A DNA stretch of 64,000 bases. It comes from Marasmius tenuissimus (Eukaryota; Basidiomycota; Agaricomycetes; Agaricales; Marasmiaceae). The DNA lies in the NCBI GenBank assembly GCA_029532415.1, contig JAQOTA010000060.1, positions 3,596,001 to 3,660,000 on the forward strand, read 5' to 3'. Of this stretch, positions 1-11,225 are shown piece by piece (position 1 is the first letter of the stretch; every line of letters starts with the position of its first letter). A program made the position numbers and the translations under genes. The notes beneath the pieces were generated by a model. The model was not told where the DNA came from. It ran no database searches and saw nothing but the letters and a program-made list of their open reading frames with translations.

Positions 1-731
1 CTTCTTCGAGAGGCGAAGCATGACTTTGAACATGGTAGATCTTGATTGAATACCAGGATAACCCGTAAGCTAGGAAGAGACTCAGGACGCATATGATATG
101 AAAGGAGACGCCGACCCTCACCGCTTGCAGGAAATCCAACCACCGCTGGGCTTCATCGCCCTCTGTCTTGATAATCTTTCGACATTTCTCTGCGTCTTCG
201 AAGAAGGCCTGTATCCGGCCAAGTTCTCCACCCGTTCCCGTCCCTTCCCCCTGGCCCGTCGACTTCGTATCCTCGCCTTGAATAACTTCTGCGACAGCTT
301 CAACTTCATTGGAGGTAGGGCGATCTTGAGAGCTGCTTGAGCGCGAGGTCTTACTCTCTGAATATGTGGGGGATCAGACAACTGAGCCTAAAGAAGACGG
401 TTATGACGATACCTTGTTTGCTAGCCTCGAGGTCGTGGTCCTTCTTCGCCTTCAGCGCAGGCTCCCTTTCGAAAGTTTTTGCGTCTTTAGATGTCATAGC
501 CTGCCTTTTCGTTGAGTCTTGGCCTGGGGCCTTCGTCTTCATAACAGCTGGTTCCTTGTGCGGCGGTTTTCTCTCCTTGTCCTTCCCGTCCTCTGTCTCT
601 TTCGACTTCCATTTCGGCTTTGTTGATGTGGGATTGCTATGTGTCTTCGAACTGGTGTCAAGTTTCCCTGGCCCTTGTTGCGTTGGGGAAACCTCGGGCC
701 CTTCCTTGTTAGGCGACTTGTACGTTGACAT
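1..731 (-). CDS. TKL kinase-family protein, 5' part (runs off left edge)
   Basis: I recognise this gene from its relatives in the window. Exon 1 (731 to 413) starts at ATG 731 and encodes a lysine/glutamate/proline-rich, probably disordered N-terminus. Exon 2 (357 to 122) ends with the linker FFEDAEKCRK...EAQRWLDFLQA. Exon 3 (69 to the edge) begins LTGYPGIQSRSTMFKVMLRLSKK, matching the first residues before the kinase domain at 56.75 kb and 60.75 kb. The introns at 412-358 and 121-70 have GT-AG ends and keep frame (phases 1 and 0). The catalytic kinase domain should lie outside the window. Unlike its relatives, no NACHT or P-loop precedes the linker, so this member either lacks a sensor domain or has a different one. 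It is transcribed away from the 1606-5637 gene. The start codon is the first ATG in the frame. Confidence 0.72.
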
Positions 732-1605
732 AGGCAATCCTAGACGAAAAAAGAGGTTACTGGATCTGCAGTAGAATGAGTGTGTGCTGAACGCACGATA
801 TTAATGCTCCGTCAGACAGATATAGAAGTCTGACAGAAAGCGATCTACGTCCGTTGTCACTATCGATGTTGATCAATGTATTGTGAAGCTGGGAAGGACG
901 GGCCGACCGCTGAACATTGAAGCCATCCGAAGTGGGGATGAATTCAGCTTGTTCCCTGTGAATGACACCGTATTTTAGCTTCATTCCCAACTCAACGATT
1001 GGCATAAGCAAATGGAAAGTGCTCACGAGAAGCAAGAATTGGCTGTATGTGTCATGGTAGAGGTGGATATGGGAAAGTACCTGAGATTGTGAACTCGAGA
1101 TGGTTGTGGTCGTTGCTCAAAGTGATGAGCTCAACCGTGTGAACGCATAGAATTAGTCAGCCAACTCATTTCACTTTCAGAATAACTGACGAAATTCTTG
1201 AATGATTTGGGACCAATCCAGCTCCTAACTCGAGAATCTCTTCCCTGTTATTGGCTAACCTGCTCTCGGACTGTGGTATACCACTTCTATCTGCCTGTTC
1301 TGACGTTTTGGCTCGATGGGTCAGGCTGCTCCCAAAATATCTCGGCCTTGGAATTGGGCGATGGTGTTTGAACGGCTGGACGTGAGATCCATCATGTGTA
1401 CACAACGTGCTCTTCACACCACAACCACAACCACCAGTGCTGAGCTCCCTGTCGCCTCATCGGGCTATCTGCCTTTGTAGAGCTTGTACTCTGATCAAAG
1501 GACCCAATACTTCACCTAGCTCGCCCGACTAAGTGGTAGCAAACACCCGAGCCCTCTTGCTCCAGGGTCTTGCTACTGACTATACTTAACGGCCTGGGAG
1601 CAGCG
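732..1605. other. Intergenic, between divergent kinase-family genes
   Basis: This is the shared upstream region of two divergently transcribed kinase-family genes. I see no credible coding exon; short open frames here have no recognisable content. It probably holds both promoters, but I can point to no specific element. Confidence 0.5.
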
Positions 1606-4600
1606 ATGGTCATTCACAACACCACTCAGACTGGCTCGGGTATACAGAACAACAACAACTCCGAGGGGAACCAGAACATTAACTATGGAGGGGACCAAAT
1701 CAATGCAGGTCGAGATTTTGTGAGGATTTTTAACACGACGGTATTGAATCGTGAGTCCCTGGTATCTCTTTTTCTTGTCCCAAATGTCTCTTAGTCTTTC
1801 ATGCAGCACACGCGAGTCTATGGGGCGCAGTATTGGGCGTCGGAGCTTCTCACACCGCAGAGCAACAGTTCAAACGAGGAGATTGTCTCGTTGGGACCCG
1901 TGAGGAAGTTCTGGCGATCATTCGTGCCTGGTGGTTAGCCAGACAGCAGAAGCACCCCATTTTCTGGCTCACTGGAGCTGCAGGCGTTGGAAAGTCGGCG
2001 ATCGCTATGTCTGTTGCTCGAGCATGCGAAGGGCAGGGCCCTATATCCTCCTTCTTTTTCTTTCGGTCCGACCCAAAACGCAACAATCCTTCTGCCCTCG
2101 TCCCTGCCATCGCTCACGGTCTCCTTTCGACCGCGCGGTTCATGCGAAGGCCTATCGAACGTAGGATCTCGAGAGATCCTACTATTCTAGAGGCCAAGTT
2201 GGAAGACCAGTTTCGTGAGCTCGTTCTCAAACCAACCATAAACTGGACCTGGGAGCGGTGCTTGTGGGCTCCCCTGACCCTCTTGCAAGCTATGTGGACA
2301 TTCTTCTTCCCCCTCTCACTTGTCGGCGTACCACTCGAAACCATGTGGGCCTTCTTTCTCACGCTTTCGCTCGTTGCACCGCTCGAGTGTCCAAGCGTCG
2401 TCATTATTGATGGACTAGATGAATGTAGCGACGAGGAAACTCAGTTGCGCATCCTATCTACAATTCGGTCCGCTTTACAACAAGTCCCCAACTTCCCTTT
2501 GCGATTCTTGATCTGTAGTCGTCCAGAATCATGGCTACAAGAAGCTTTCGCCTCCCAGCCTCTTCGCGAGCTTTCGAGTGTGACCCTGTTGGATGACTCG
2601 TTCATGCCCGACAGGGATATCATGCGGTACTATCGTCACCATTTCCAGGAAATCTTGAGCGACCCCAGATACAGCCAAGTCCGGTTCCCGAATCCCTGGC
2701 CTTCTGAGGAGGAATACCGAGTTTTGGTGGTCAGATCCTGCGGCTAGTTCATCTACGCAGTGACGGTTATCAAGTTTGTCAAACTTGTATACTTCCATCC
2801 CATGACTCAACTTCGTATCGTCCTCGACAGGATCCTGGACCATCGGACATCCCAATCACTCTACTACGAACTCGATTCCCTCTACCATGTCATACTCGAC
2901 GCCAATCCTGATCACGACGCTGTTCTCCTCATCCTCGCCACTGTACTTGTACTTCCAGGTTATCTGAAACCGTCGCCAGCAAACATCGAGTTGGTGCTAG
3001 GACTACCCTCAGGGCAAGTGGCGTTGACGTTGCGAGCGATGTACTCGGTGCTGGACATCCGTGGAGCGGAAGATGCCATCCTAGTCCATCACACCTCCTT
3101 CAGAGATTATCTAGGCGATCCCGCCAGGTCGCGGGGGTTCCATATTGACATACAAGCCCGGAAGATTATCATCGCACGAAAGTGGCTACAAAAACTTACG
3201 GCGAGCTGGATGCGAACCTACGGGTAAGTAAAGATTCATCCATGCTCTTGATGTCTCGTCTATCATACAAATATCTTCTAACGCGGGTGTTGGTACCAGC
3301 CTTGACGAAATCGAGGACGAAAGGATCGCCAGTTTCTTTACCGAGTGGATTCAGTTCTGCGTGTCAATCCCTGAACCAACACGACGTCTGCTGGATGACC
3401 TACGGAACGTCGACATTCTCTCTATCCTCTTTTGCTACTGTGCCCCACACCCGTCCCAACGGACTTGGTCGATGTACCTGCTTGGACACATAAACGTTTC
3501 TCCAGATTGGAAGGAAACGTCCGATGAATTAGTATCGTGGATAGGCAAATATGTGCGTAAGGAGTTTACCTCGCTGTTCCTGTTCTTGACGCCCTCACGC
3601 TAACGTTCACGAACTATTAGGAGGAGGAAAACGAAATTGGTACCTCCGACAATCGGGCTACGGGGGACGAAGACGTGCACAATACGGGTAAAGCTGGTGC
3701 ATACCAGCGCCCCCATGCGCTTGGACGCCAAGAGTTGGACAGTGTGCATCTTGTAAAAACTCTTCAGCACAAGTTTTCGACGCACCCTCGGTCTTTTCAT
3801 CTCGAACGATCTCCAGGCGTGTCTCCCCAGGACGACATCACACACTGCACTATTCTCCTCTCTACGACAAGTAAACGGGGGTCTTTTCTGGACTGTGAAG
3901 ATGCCGTTCGTCGAGACCAAGTATCGTCTCGCCTCCTCAACCGTCCTCATGCTCTCCGTAAAGGGGAAGAGCCGGGAGTTCCGGAGCACCTTGCCTACCA
4001 GGATGCGTGCGTTCGACTTGTCAAGGCTGTCATCTCTGATTTCGATGCACTATTCGACAGTAATGATTACGTGGGCATCGTCGCAATAGACGGTTCATTT
4101 GGTAATTCAGTGGAGTTACCTCTCCTGTGGCGCAGCGGCCTGATAGAGGCGAAGGAGAAGACGGTTGAACAGCAGGCCGAAGATGGGCCGCAAGCAGAAA
4201 GTAGGCATACGCTTGGAGAGAAAGAGTTGCTGCGTTTTCAGGCTCTCTTTGAGGACCCTCAAAACTGCCGGACGGTGCTGGAAAAATGGGGAAACAAAGC
4301 ACAGGGATGGCTAGATACCTTCTATGCGGTATGGATGTGATTGAAGTTGACATTGTGTTTGTATTGATTAACAGTTTATTGCAGCTCTGGATTCGTCCAG
4401 GAATCCTATGGAGATTGAGATCGACTATGCACGTGGCTGTGCTTCACCTCTCGAGACAGTCGGAGATGTATCCGAAGTGCCCGAGGATCAACAACGTGGA
4501 GAAACTGGGCTCCTATCCAGTGGCTAGTGGCGGCTTCGGAGACGTTTGGAAGGGAAGAATAGCAGATGAGATCGTGTGTTTGAAGGTCGTGAAGGTATAC

Positions 4601-5637
4601 CTGGCGTCTGATGTCAAGCAGTTGCTCAGGGTGAGTCTGTTCTCGGACTGAACCTTCGTACTCATACTCATTGAACCTTAGGAGTACATGCAGGAAGCGA
4701 GCGTTTGTCAACAACTCAGACACCCGAACCTTCTGCCGTTCATGGGCATGTACCACCTCGGAGAGGGTCGAGAATATGTGTGTTTGGTCTCGCCGTGGAT
4801 GGAACGGGGGAATCTCGTTACTTTTCTCAAGAACACGGCCCCTGAGCACGTTGATCGTATGCTATTGGTGAGTACTTGCCTGGGTTCTATCGTTGTCTTG
4901 GTGTCTGATGCCCTTGTAGGCGTACGACGTTGCATCTGGCCTGGCTCATCTCCATGGCATGAAAATCGTTCACGGTGATATGAAAGGCGTGAGGTTTCCA
5001 TTTGACTGCTAATAGCTGACTGTTGAAGCTAATCCGTTCCCTAAACAGGTCAACGTCCTCATCACTCTCGAGGGAAGGGCATCCATAGGCGATTTCGGTC
5101 TATCGCACGTCGCTGACTCGCATGCCTTGAAGTTATCGACGTCCTTTACCGGTCGTGCCAGGGGAACGACCCGATGGCTTGCACCAGAGCTCCTTAGATC
5201 GTTCCCTCCTAGCGTTTCTACCGTCCAAAGCGACATGTACGCTTATGGATGTGTTTGTTACGAGGCGAGTCATCGTCTTCCAACGTATCATTAGCGAGCT
5301 CTGACTCGGTTGTTAGATCTTCGCGGGGCGTGTTCCCTTCGGTGGGACTGAAGCTGCCGTCATACTCGCGGTTATGGTCAATATGGAACACCCCTCTCGT
5401 CCCGAAGGGCTGAAAGACGATGCGATCTGGGAGCTCATGACTTCATGTTGGAATTTCGATTCTTCGCTTCGACCCACTGCCGCAGATTTTTGCGAAAAGA
5501 TCCGTCGTTTGTCGTCGAGCAGAGGTGTCGACATTCAGGATGCGCCGGACTGGAAATCATCCGTTATTGAAGCCATACAGAACAGTGTGGAGTATCCGCC
5601 TCTGGATGAGTTGGAACTGCTGTCCCAGTCGCTATAG
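1606..5637 (+). pseudogene. NACHT NTPase-TKL kinase fusion (NLR-like), one in-frame TAG
   Basis: Nine exons fit in one frame: 1606-1750, 1807-3223, 3300-3552, 3621-4328, 4385-4630, 4682-4867, 4920-4988, 5049-5264 and 5317-5637 (1187 codons). Exon 1 is Asn/Gly-rich. Exon 2 holds LWGAVLGVGASHTAEQQF, the Walker A GAAGVGKS, the Walker B-like VVIIDGLDEC, and the sensor-like FLICSRPESW: a NACHT/STAND NTPase. A TAG at 2745-2747 (codon 362) replaces the Gln that the 44-kb paralogue has at this point; homology resumes immediately after it. Exon 4 ends with the family linker (FEDPQNCRTVLEKWGNKAQGW). Exons 5-9 form a TKL-type kinase: glycine loop GGFGDVW, VCLK lysine, HGD catalytic loop (Arg of HRD is Gly), DFG and APE. 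The intron after exon 8 uses a GC donor at 5265. Everything except the TAG looks functional, so this is either a very young pseudogene or a truncated NACHT-only product. Confidence 0.85.
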
Positions 5638-5893
5638 ATAATAGCTGTGGCCTGTAGGGAAATGAATATGATTTTCCGTGGTAGACGATTCCTCATGTAT
5701 CAAGGTCTCTACAAAGACATATACAGAAACACAATCACGACTGTTCTAGCCATACTTTACACCGCGACGCAAAGTTGAGGTCTTGACCCATGATGCATGA
5801 GCCCACAAGTGCCCACAAGACTTGAACGTGACACGCACAACAGTTCAAACACCGTGACGATTCGTGACATCCTCTCCTTGCTCATCTCCCTCG

Positions 5894-7528
5894 ATGTCAA
5901 ATCTATACCGCTCTGCTCTCAGCGCTCGTCTAGCCAAGCTACCTCCAGATATCCCAATCAACGATGAAGACGAAGAAGAAGAAGAAAACGACTCCCTAGG
6001 AGCTCTCCCAGCTCCAGGAACAGGCTTAGGCCCACCTGCAATGTTCGTTCTCATCTCATCTCTCCCCATCCCCAATCCAGAATCTCACCTCCACCCACGA
6101 AGCCCAGGCCACGCACCCTCAAACCCCCAACCCAACGCGCACGACCAAAACGCGATCCCAACCCCGCATTCTCCCCCATCTCAGCCTCAGGATTCTTCGA
6201 TCAGGCACTCCAAGTCGCCGTCCCAACACGCAACTTGGACGTTCGAGTGTATTACACCCCGCCCAAGTTTGCTGATGGGAGCGTTATGGTGTGTCAACAC
6301 GGTGCTGGGTATTCTGGGTTGAGTTTTGCGTGTGTTGCGAAGGAGATTGCAGAGTTGAGTAAGGGAGAGTGTGGGGTGTTGAGTGTTGATGCGAGGAGAC
6401 ATGGTGAGCCTGCTCTTGTCTTTTGCTGTTTCCTCGTTTCATGTTGTATATATGCTCATACTATCTCTATCTCTATCTATGACCAGGCAAAACGACAGCA
6501 TCAGACGGAAAAGAAGACGAAGACCTTTCGATCGATGTTCTAGTCGACGATTTCGTCGCTATCGTACAGGCAGTCTTCAAAGATCCAGCTACTGCGTCGA
6601 ATTTACTGGTACGTTCGCGTCAAGTCATAATTGCATCTGCATGTTCCCGATTGACCTCGATATAGCTTATCGGTCACAGTATGGGCGGGTCTGTCATAAC
6701 AAGAGCATGTCCACTTTTGTTGGAGAGGAAATACAAAGTTGGAGGAGTGGCCGTCTTGGATGTCGTTGAAGGTACTGTACACCCTGCGTTCTACTTTCTT
6801 GACGCGCGTTGCTGAGGTCAGTTTTCTAGGCTCGGCGATTGAAGCCCTGCCACACATGCACAGTCTCTTGAACGCACGCCCGGATGGGTTTGACAGTATG
6901 GAAGAAGCGGTTGAATGGCAGTACGTATACGCCTGTCTTCCTTACACCTTCCCTGGTCCTGACAGCCAGCCAGTGTAACAACGAAAACGATCCGAAACCC
7001 CAATTCTGCTCGCGTCTCAATTCCCGGAATAATAATACCCTCGAACAGCGATTCGCCTGTAGTACCACCATTCGTATGGAGGACACCCCTGAGATCGACT
7101 GCACCATATTGGACTAGTGAGCACATACTTGGTTTCTTGTTTGCAAGCCGAGTCTAACAGACATCGTTATCTAGGCTGGTTTACTGGACTGTCCAAGCAA
7201 TTCCTAAGCGCACGGTCGGCACGTTTGTTGATCCTCGCTGGGACAGATAGGCTGGATAAAGAGCTTATGATCGGGCAAATGCAGGGAAAGTTCCAGATGG
7301 AGGTCGTTCCCGGGGTTGGACATCTTTTGCATGAGGTGGGTCAACTCATCCCTTTCTCCCGAGGGCCCTGGTCTCAGATGTGCTCCCCTCTGTACGGTTA
7401 CTGACGCGCTCGCTCTCGGTACCATGTAGGACGACCCAACCAGACTGGCGGAGATCCTGGTAGACTTTTGGAGAAGGAACGAGCGGCTGACGGCTGCGAT
7501 TGGGATTAAGAAGGTCGGAGATCTCTGA
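5894..7528 (+). CDS. PPE1: Protein phosphatase methylesterase 1
   Basis: This is an alpha/beta hydrolase that removes the carboxymethyl group from the C-terminal leucine of PP2A catalytic subunits. I built eight exons with consistent frame: 5894-6042, 6081-6404, 6487-6608, 6666-6771, 6830-6920, 6974-7116, 7175-7335 and 7430-7528. The N-terminus begins MSNLYRSALSARLAKLPP and is followed by an acidic stretch and a basic Pro-rich segment. The core contains VYYTPPKFADGSVMVCQHGAGYSG, the nucleophile elbow LLIGHSMGGS (catalytic Ser) split from its neighbours by an intron at 6609, and GVGHLLHED near the C-terminus (catalytic His). The start is the ATG at 5894, which gives the usual family N-terminus. 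It is convergent with SDH3. A decayed partial copy lies near 54.4 kb. The assignment is firm; the exact intron ends are by eye. Confidence 0.9.
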
Positions 7529-7869
7529 CCCTCAGGGAATAGAACAGTACACGGAACATGTGCCCGCAATGTCGTTTGTAGATACGTTCTTCGCTATGTT
7601 TAGAGTTCTCTGCGTTCTCGAGCAGAACGGAAGGACGCTGCTGTCAAGGATCCATTCCTCAGGCCTCAGTACATGCATGTATGGTGACGCCGAGACGCGT
7701 ACATGAACCAAGGAGAGGATAAGGTCGTTCATGATCCTTGGTATTGCGTCCGACTCCTTGTTAAGTATGATTGAAATCCCTCCTTCATTCGTACAATTAC
7801 CCAATACGATTATTGATTTAGAGTACAGAGCGCGATACCGACGAAGCACTGGGTAGTAGTGTAGGCGAA

Positions 7870-8714
7870 TTACTGGAAGAGAGTCAAATAGACAGTCGTA
7901 AGTCCCGTCGCTCCCAACACAGCGTAACCAGTCTGGTATGCTCCTTTCACCGTAAGGACTAGCAGAGGGCATCAGTTTCATATGACATAGGCGAGTTGCA
8001 AGAGACGCACATTTTCCAGAATCCCAAAGCAAGTGCCTGACTCCATTGAACGAGTGGAAGGCGAAAGGTGCAGACAAAATTGCTTTTCCGGCGTATTTGA
8101 CGCCTTCAGGGAGGTTGTGGACGAATTCGATAACATGTGCACTGTCGAAGGTGCCCGGAGCGAACAGGTAGGCTAGAGAGAAGCCGTAGAGGACTATAAG
8201 TATTCCACCACAAGGACGAGAATGATGTCGCCAGGTAGAAAGAGAGAGAAGAAAAGAGGAACAAGGTCAGCGAGTTGTAGAACAAGAGACAGAACGATGA
8301 GACGCACGAGCACTAAGAGCACCACCCGTAGCACGGTTGGCAATCGATCCAAGCCATGTAAGCTGAGGTTGGTATATCGTGAAATGAGGACTGGAAGGAC
8401 GCTTCAGACGTTGATGGTTGAGCATTTCGAGGCCCTTGGAGGGTGGGTGAGATTCCGTTTGGACAGCTCTGTATCGCGATATGAGAGTGAACAGTCGGAT
8501 TTGCGTGGATTTTTTCTGTTACAGCGAGCACACGCACCGTTTGAGAACCATTCTGGAGGCAGCTGTCCTGCTTGCTGGGTTGCGAGCTACAGAGAGACAG
8601 AAAAGTCAACATCTAAATCGCCCGATTTTACTTTGAAGAACGGAACTGACCAGTTGTGAAAGCCGCCTGTCGCAGCGAGGATCCCAGACCCATATTTCTT
8701 GTCGCAGCGAGCAT
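7870..8714 (-). CDS. SDH3: Succinate dehydrogenase cytochrome b560 subunit, mitochondrial
   Basis: This is the membrane-anchor subunit of respiratory complex II, which helps bind haem b and ubiquinone in the inner mitochondrial membrane. Five exons on the minus strand (8714-8651, 8586-8538, 8468-8314, 8193-8011, 7958-7870) give 179 residues with every phase consistent. The N-terminus MLAATRNMGLGSSLRQAAFT is a typical mitochondrial presequence, rich in Arg/Ser/Ala. The family signatures follow in order: LNHQRLKRPSSPHFTIYQPQ, TWLGSIANRATGGALI (first membrane segment), HSFNGVRHLLWDSGK (haem-ligand His region) and the final hydrophobic segment GAYQTGYAVLGATGL. The short 49-nt second exon and the 120-nt intron before exon 4 need care; I chose the only AG that restores frame. 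It is tail-to-tail with PPE1, with about 340 bp between stops. Confidence 0.88.
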
Positions 8715-9084
8715 CGTTGGATGGTGGTGGAAGGAGGTTGAGTGTAATATCACGTTCACCGGTATCCTCCGTACCAGATTTCCCGGACCGCCGACCGCCG
8801 GCATCCACCCAGCCAATCAGCAAGCGCCTATTGGGCACACCCCGGCGCTCTGTGGCTCAAGCGCTCAGACTCAAACCACCATCACAGATTCACAGACTGG
8901 GACCAGTGCTTGTTCGACCTTGCTTGAAACCATGCGACTTTTGCAATGCCTTCTTTTCTGCGAAAGATTCTGCATCATATACATCAAGGCTGTCTTAAAA
9001 TTTTGGAAACTACATCGCAATTAATAAGGAAATACTTCGCCAACTTGCACAACGATTCGCGGCCTGGGGGACACACTATGTTTA

Positions 9085-9735
9085 GCTTCGCTGTGGATGG
9101 AACAGGGCCGTCTCGGTATCGTGATGAAGGGTTCACTAACCGCATGTTACTGAAAATGTCATTGCTACTTTCCCTCGACTAATCTATTTGTAGGCGTACG
9201 GCGTTGTGTTTGGGCCGATTCACCTCGATTCTCCATAACATGAAGAGCCTTCACTCTGGAAGGTTTCTGTTTATCTGCTACCAGCTGGCTGAGGAAGTCG
9301 ATCAGTCTCTTGGACATACCGATGCCCCCAGCGTCACTCCCAAGCCCAGGATATGCAGAGGTCTGAAGAGACTTCGGTCCATTCCACGTCGCCAGTGACT
9401 CGCACGTACTCAAGTTGACAAAGCCGCACAAAGAAAACGACCCAATGGCATTCACCAGGGGGGCCACTAAACCCAGCGTTTTCTAGTGTCTACGCTTACG
9501 GACGAGTCTACTACGAGGCAAGTCTCTCTTGCTTGGCTTGGTAAGGCTCTAGCTGACCCACCACTTCGAGTGCATGCCTCTGATAAAATCCGTCACTCAC
9601 TGAGACCGAATCGGGGCGCAATTGAAAGCAGCGGTGACGATATTCGAGATGCTTCGGATTGGAAGGTATTCTAAATTGACGAGATACAGAGTGACGTGGA
9701 GTATCCGCTCCTAGGGGTATTGACATAACCATAGC
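9085..9735 (+). pseudogene. TKL kinase relic
   Basis: Scattered pieces in collinear order match the kinase halves of the fusion genes: a 'WMEQG'-like stretch near 9095, a degraded catalytic-loop region near 9195-9260, a degraded 'HVADSHVLKL' activation-segment remnant near 9395, 'VYAYGRVYYEA' at about 9490-9520, and the C-terminal tail 'DDIRDASDWKVF' at about 9635-9673, followed by a 'EYPLL'-like end. Stops and frame breaks interrupt it everywhere and the DFG region is gone. It is a dead copy of the kinase part; no NACHT or GTPase portion is visible upstream. It sits beyond the PPE1/SDH3 pair, suggesting that kinase copies once bracketed these housekeeping genes. Confidence 0.7.
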
Positions 9736-10573
9736 GATGAAGACCGTTCGGTGTGGTGACGAAGGCGCGTGTATCCAGCGTTTAATCCCCAGGGTCATAT
9801 CCCTAGGCATCCTGAATGTTGACGAGATGCCACCAGCTTACACAGGATCCGAATACATCGATCTAACATCGTTACACCTTTGTTACATCAATTTGGACTT
9901 CGGCGCTTTGATACCACCGGCGAACAGACACTTGATGGATCTCAGCAGCTCATCGGGCGCTCGTCTCGTTAATGAAGACTAGTGGATTCGAAAGACAGAC
10001 GAAATGGAGATGAGAGCCTTTGACACTCAGTGATCGACTCTCAGACATAAAGATCTTAACCCCCATCATCGCACACGAGATATTCGCATTGTTCAAACTC
10101 GATCTCAGGCGCTCGAGGACCAGTACATTAACGGCCAGGTATGTAACATTCCTCGCGACTAAATGTTGCCTCCACCTCTGCTTGATCATTTATCCTCCTA
10201 GTTTTTCCTCTCAGAGACATCGCCCTCAGTATTGGTGTTCATTGGAAAACGACATCGTACACGATGGTCTTAATTCTGGAAATTCGACCGGGCGGAGATG
10301 AAGATGGTGTTGCTAAAGGTCAGAAAGGTGTAGATTTGCCAACTCGCGACACGAGCACTCCGTGCGAGGCATAGACACTAGAGGGAAGTTTGACTGTCAA
10401 TGAAAGCCTGCGAGCTACCGCATCGAAGGCAGAGGGCTTATGGGTGCGGTTCTTCGGTTGCCAGGCTGGGAAGATTCGTCCAAAGAATGATCCCGGGTCC
10501 TCTGGAATATATATAAAGCCTCAGGTATTCGACTTAGAACCTCCCAACTTTCATCTTCTACTCGACTCTCACA
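9736..10573. other. Intergenic
   Basis: No convincing exon. A TATA-like run (atatatataa) near 10505 lies about 65 bp upstream of the next start codon and is the probable core promoter of the gene at 10574. Confidence 0.45.
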
Positions 10574-11225
10574 ATGCATTCCGGCAATAATCTGGTCAGC
10601 GGTGTCTACCAAATTACGAATGCAAGAACGGGCCGCTATCTGACCACTCGCAACATCAAGTCGGACAACCAGGTCTTGATCGGCGAAGACGGAGAGCACG
10701 CTGTACGTCCTCGTCTCGAGATCCGCTGTGACACTTACACAGGCTCCCGCTCCTCCTCTAGAGCTTCCGAATCACCGAAGTGGGCAGTAGAAATTTTCGG
10801 ATCGTCGAACGTAGTACCGGCCTCGCCGTCGGAACTCGAGACTCTAGCAATGTAAGCACCTCGCCAACCTATGACCGAGAGTCACTCATCTCTGACACGC
10901 AGCGCCCCTCATAAAGCTTGGTGATCTCACTTGGCAACGTTCGCCATTCGTGTGGACTATTTCGCAGGTGCCCGGGCTGGCCTGGAAGTGAGTTTGTCTT
11001 TGATCTCTCAAGGTCCGCGGATTCTGACATTGCGCTCTAGGATCAGTGCCAGTGCCGAGAATGGTTATTGGTTTGACAATAAGGATGAATGTCACTGGGT
11101 CAGTACTCAGGCGTCTTGCTCCGACATCACTCTCTCGAGGAGGTACTGACTATTTGTCCAAGGTCACTCTTTCCGAAGGCAGCGCCGACAACGCGAACCA
11201 CTGGTTCCTCATTCTCGTGTCCTAA
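10574..11225 (+). CDS. Small beta-trefoil (ricin B-like) protein
   Basis: The predicted protein is about 140 residues and looks like one compact beta-trefoil unit. Exon 1 (10574-10702) reads MHSGNNLVSGVYQITNARTG then RYLTTRNIKSDNQVLIG, the usual 'G-Y-I-N-TG-L' opening of R-type lectins and mushroom trefoil inhibitors. Later exons give FRIVERSTGLAVGTRDSSN, LGDLTWQRSPFVW, ENGYWFDNKDECHW and finally ADNANHWFLILVS with the stop at 11223-11225. The internal 'TG-L' repeats and Trp spacing support the fold. There is no signal peptide, as usual for cytosolic mushroom lectins and inhibitors. The junction between exons 2 and 3 (near 10855-10905) does not keep frame with a plain GT-AG intron. A GC donor at 10858 would fix it; otherwise the gene has a small lesion there. 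Sugar or protease specificity cannot be told. Confidence 0.6.

Noticed and set aside
7532..8077. Long minus-strand open frame (181 codons)
   Set aside because: Only its first part is the SDH3 exon at 8011-8193; the rest reads through an SDH3 intron, the last exon in the wrong frame and the 3' flank.
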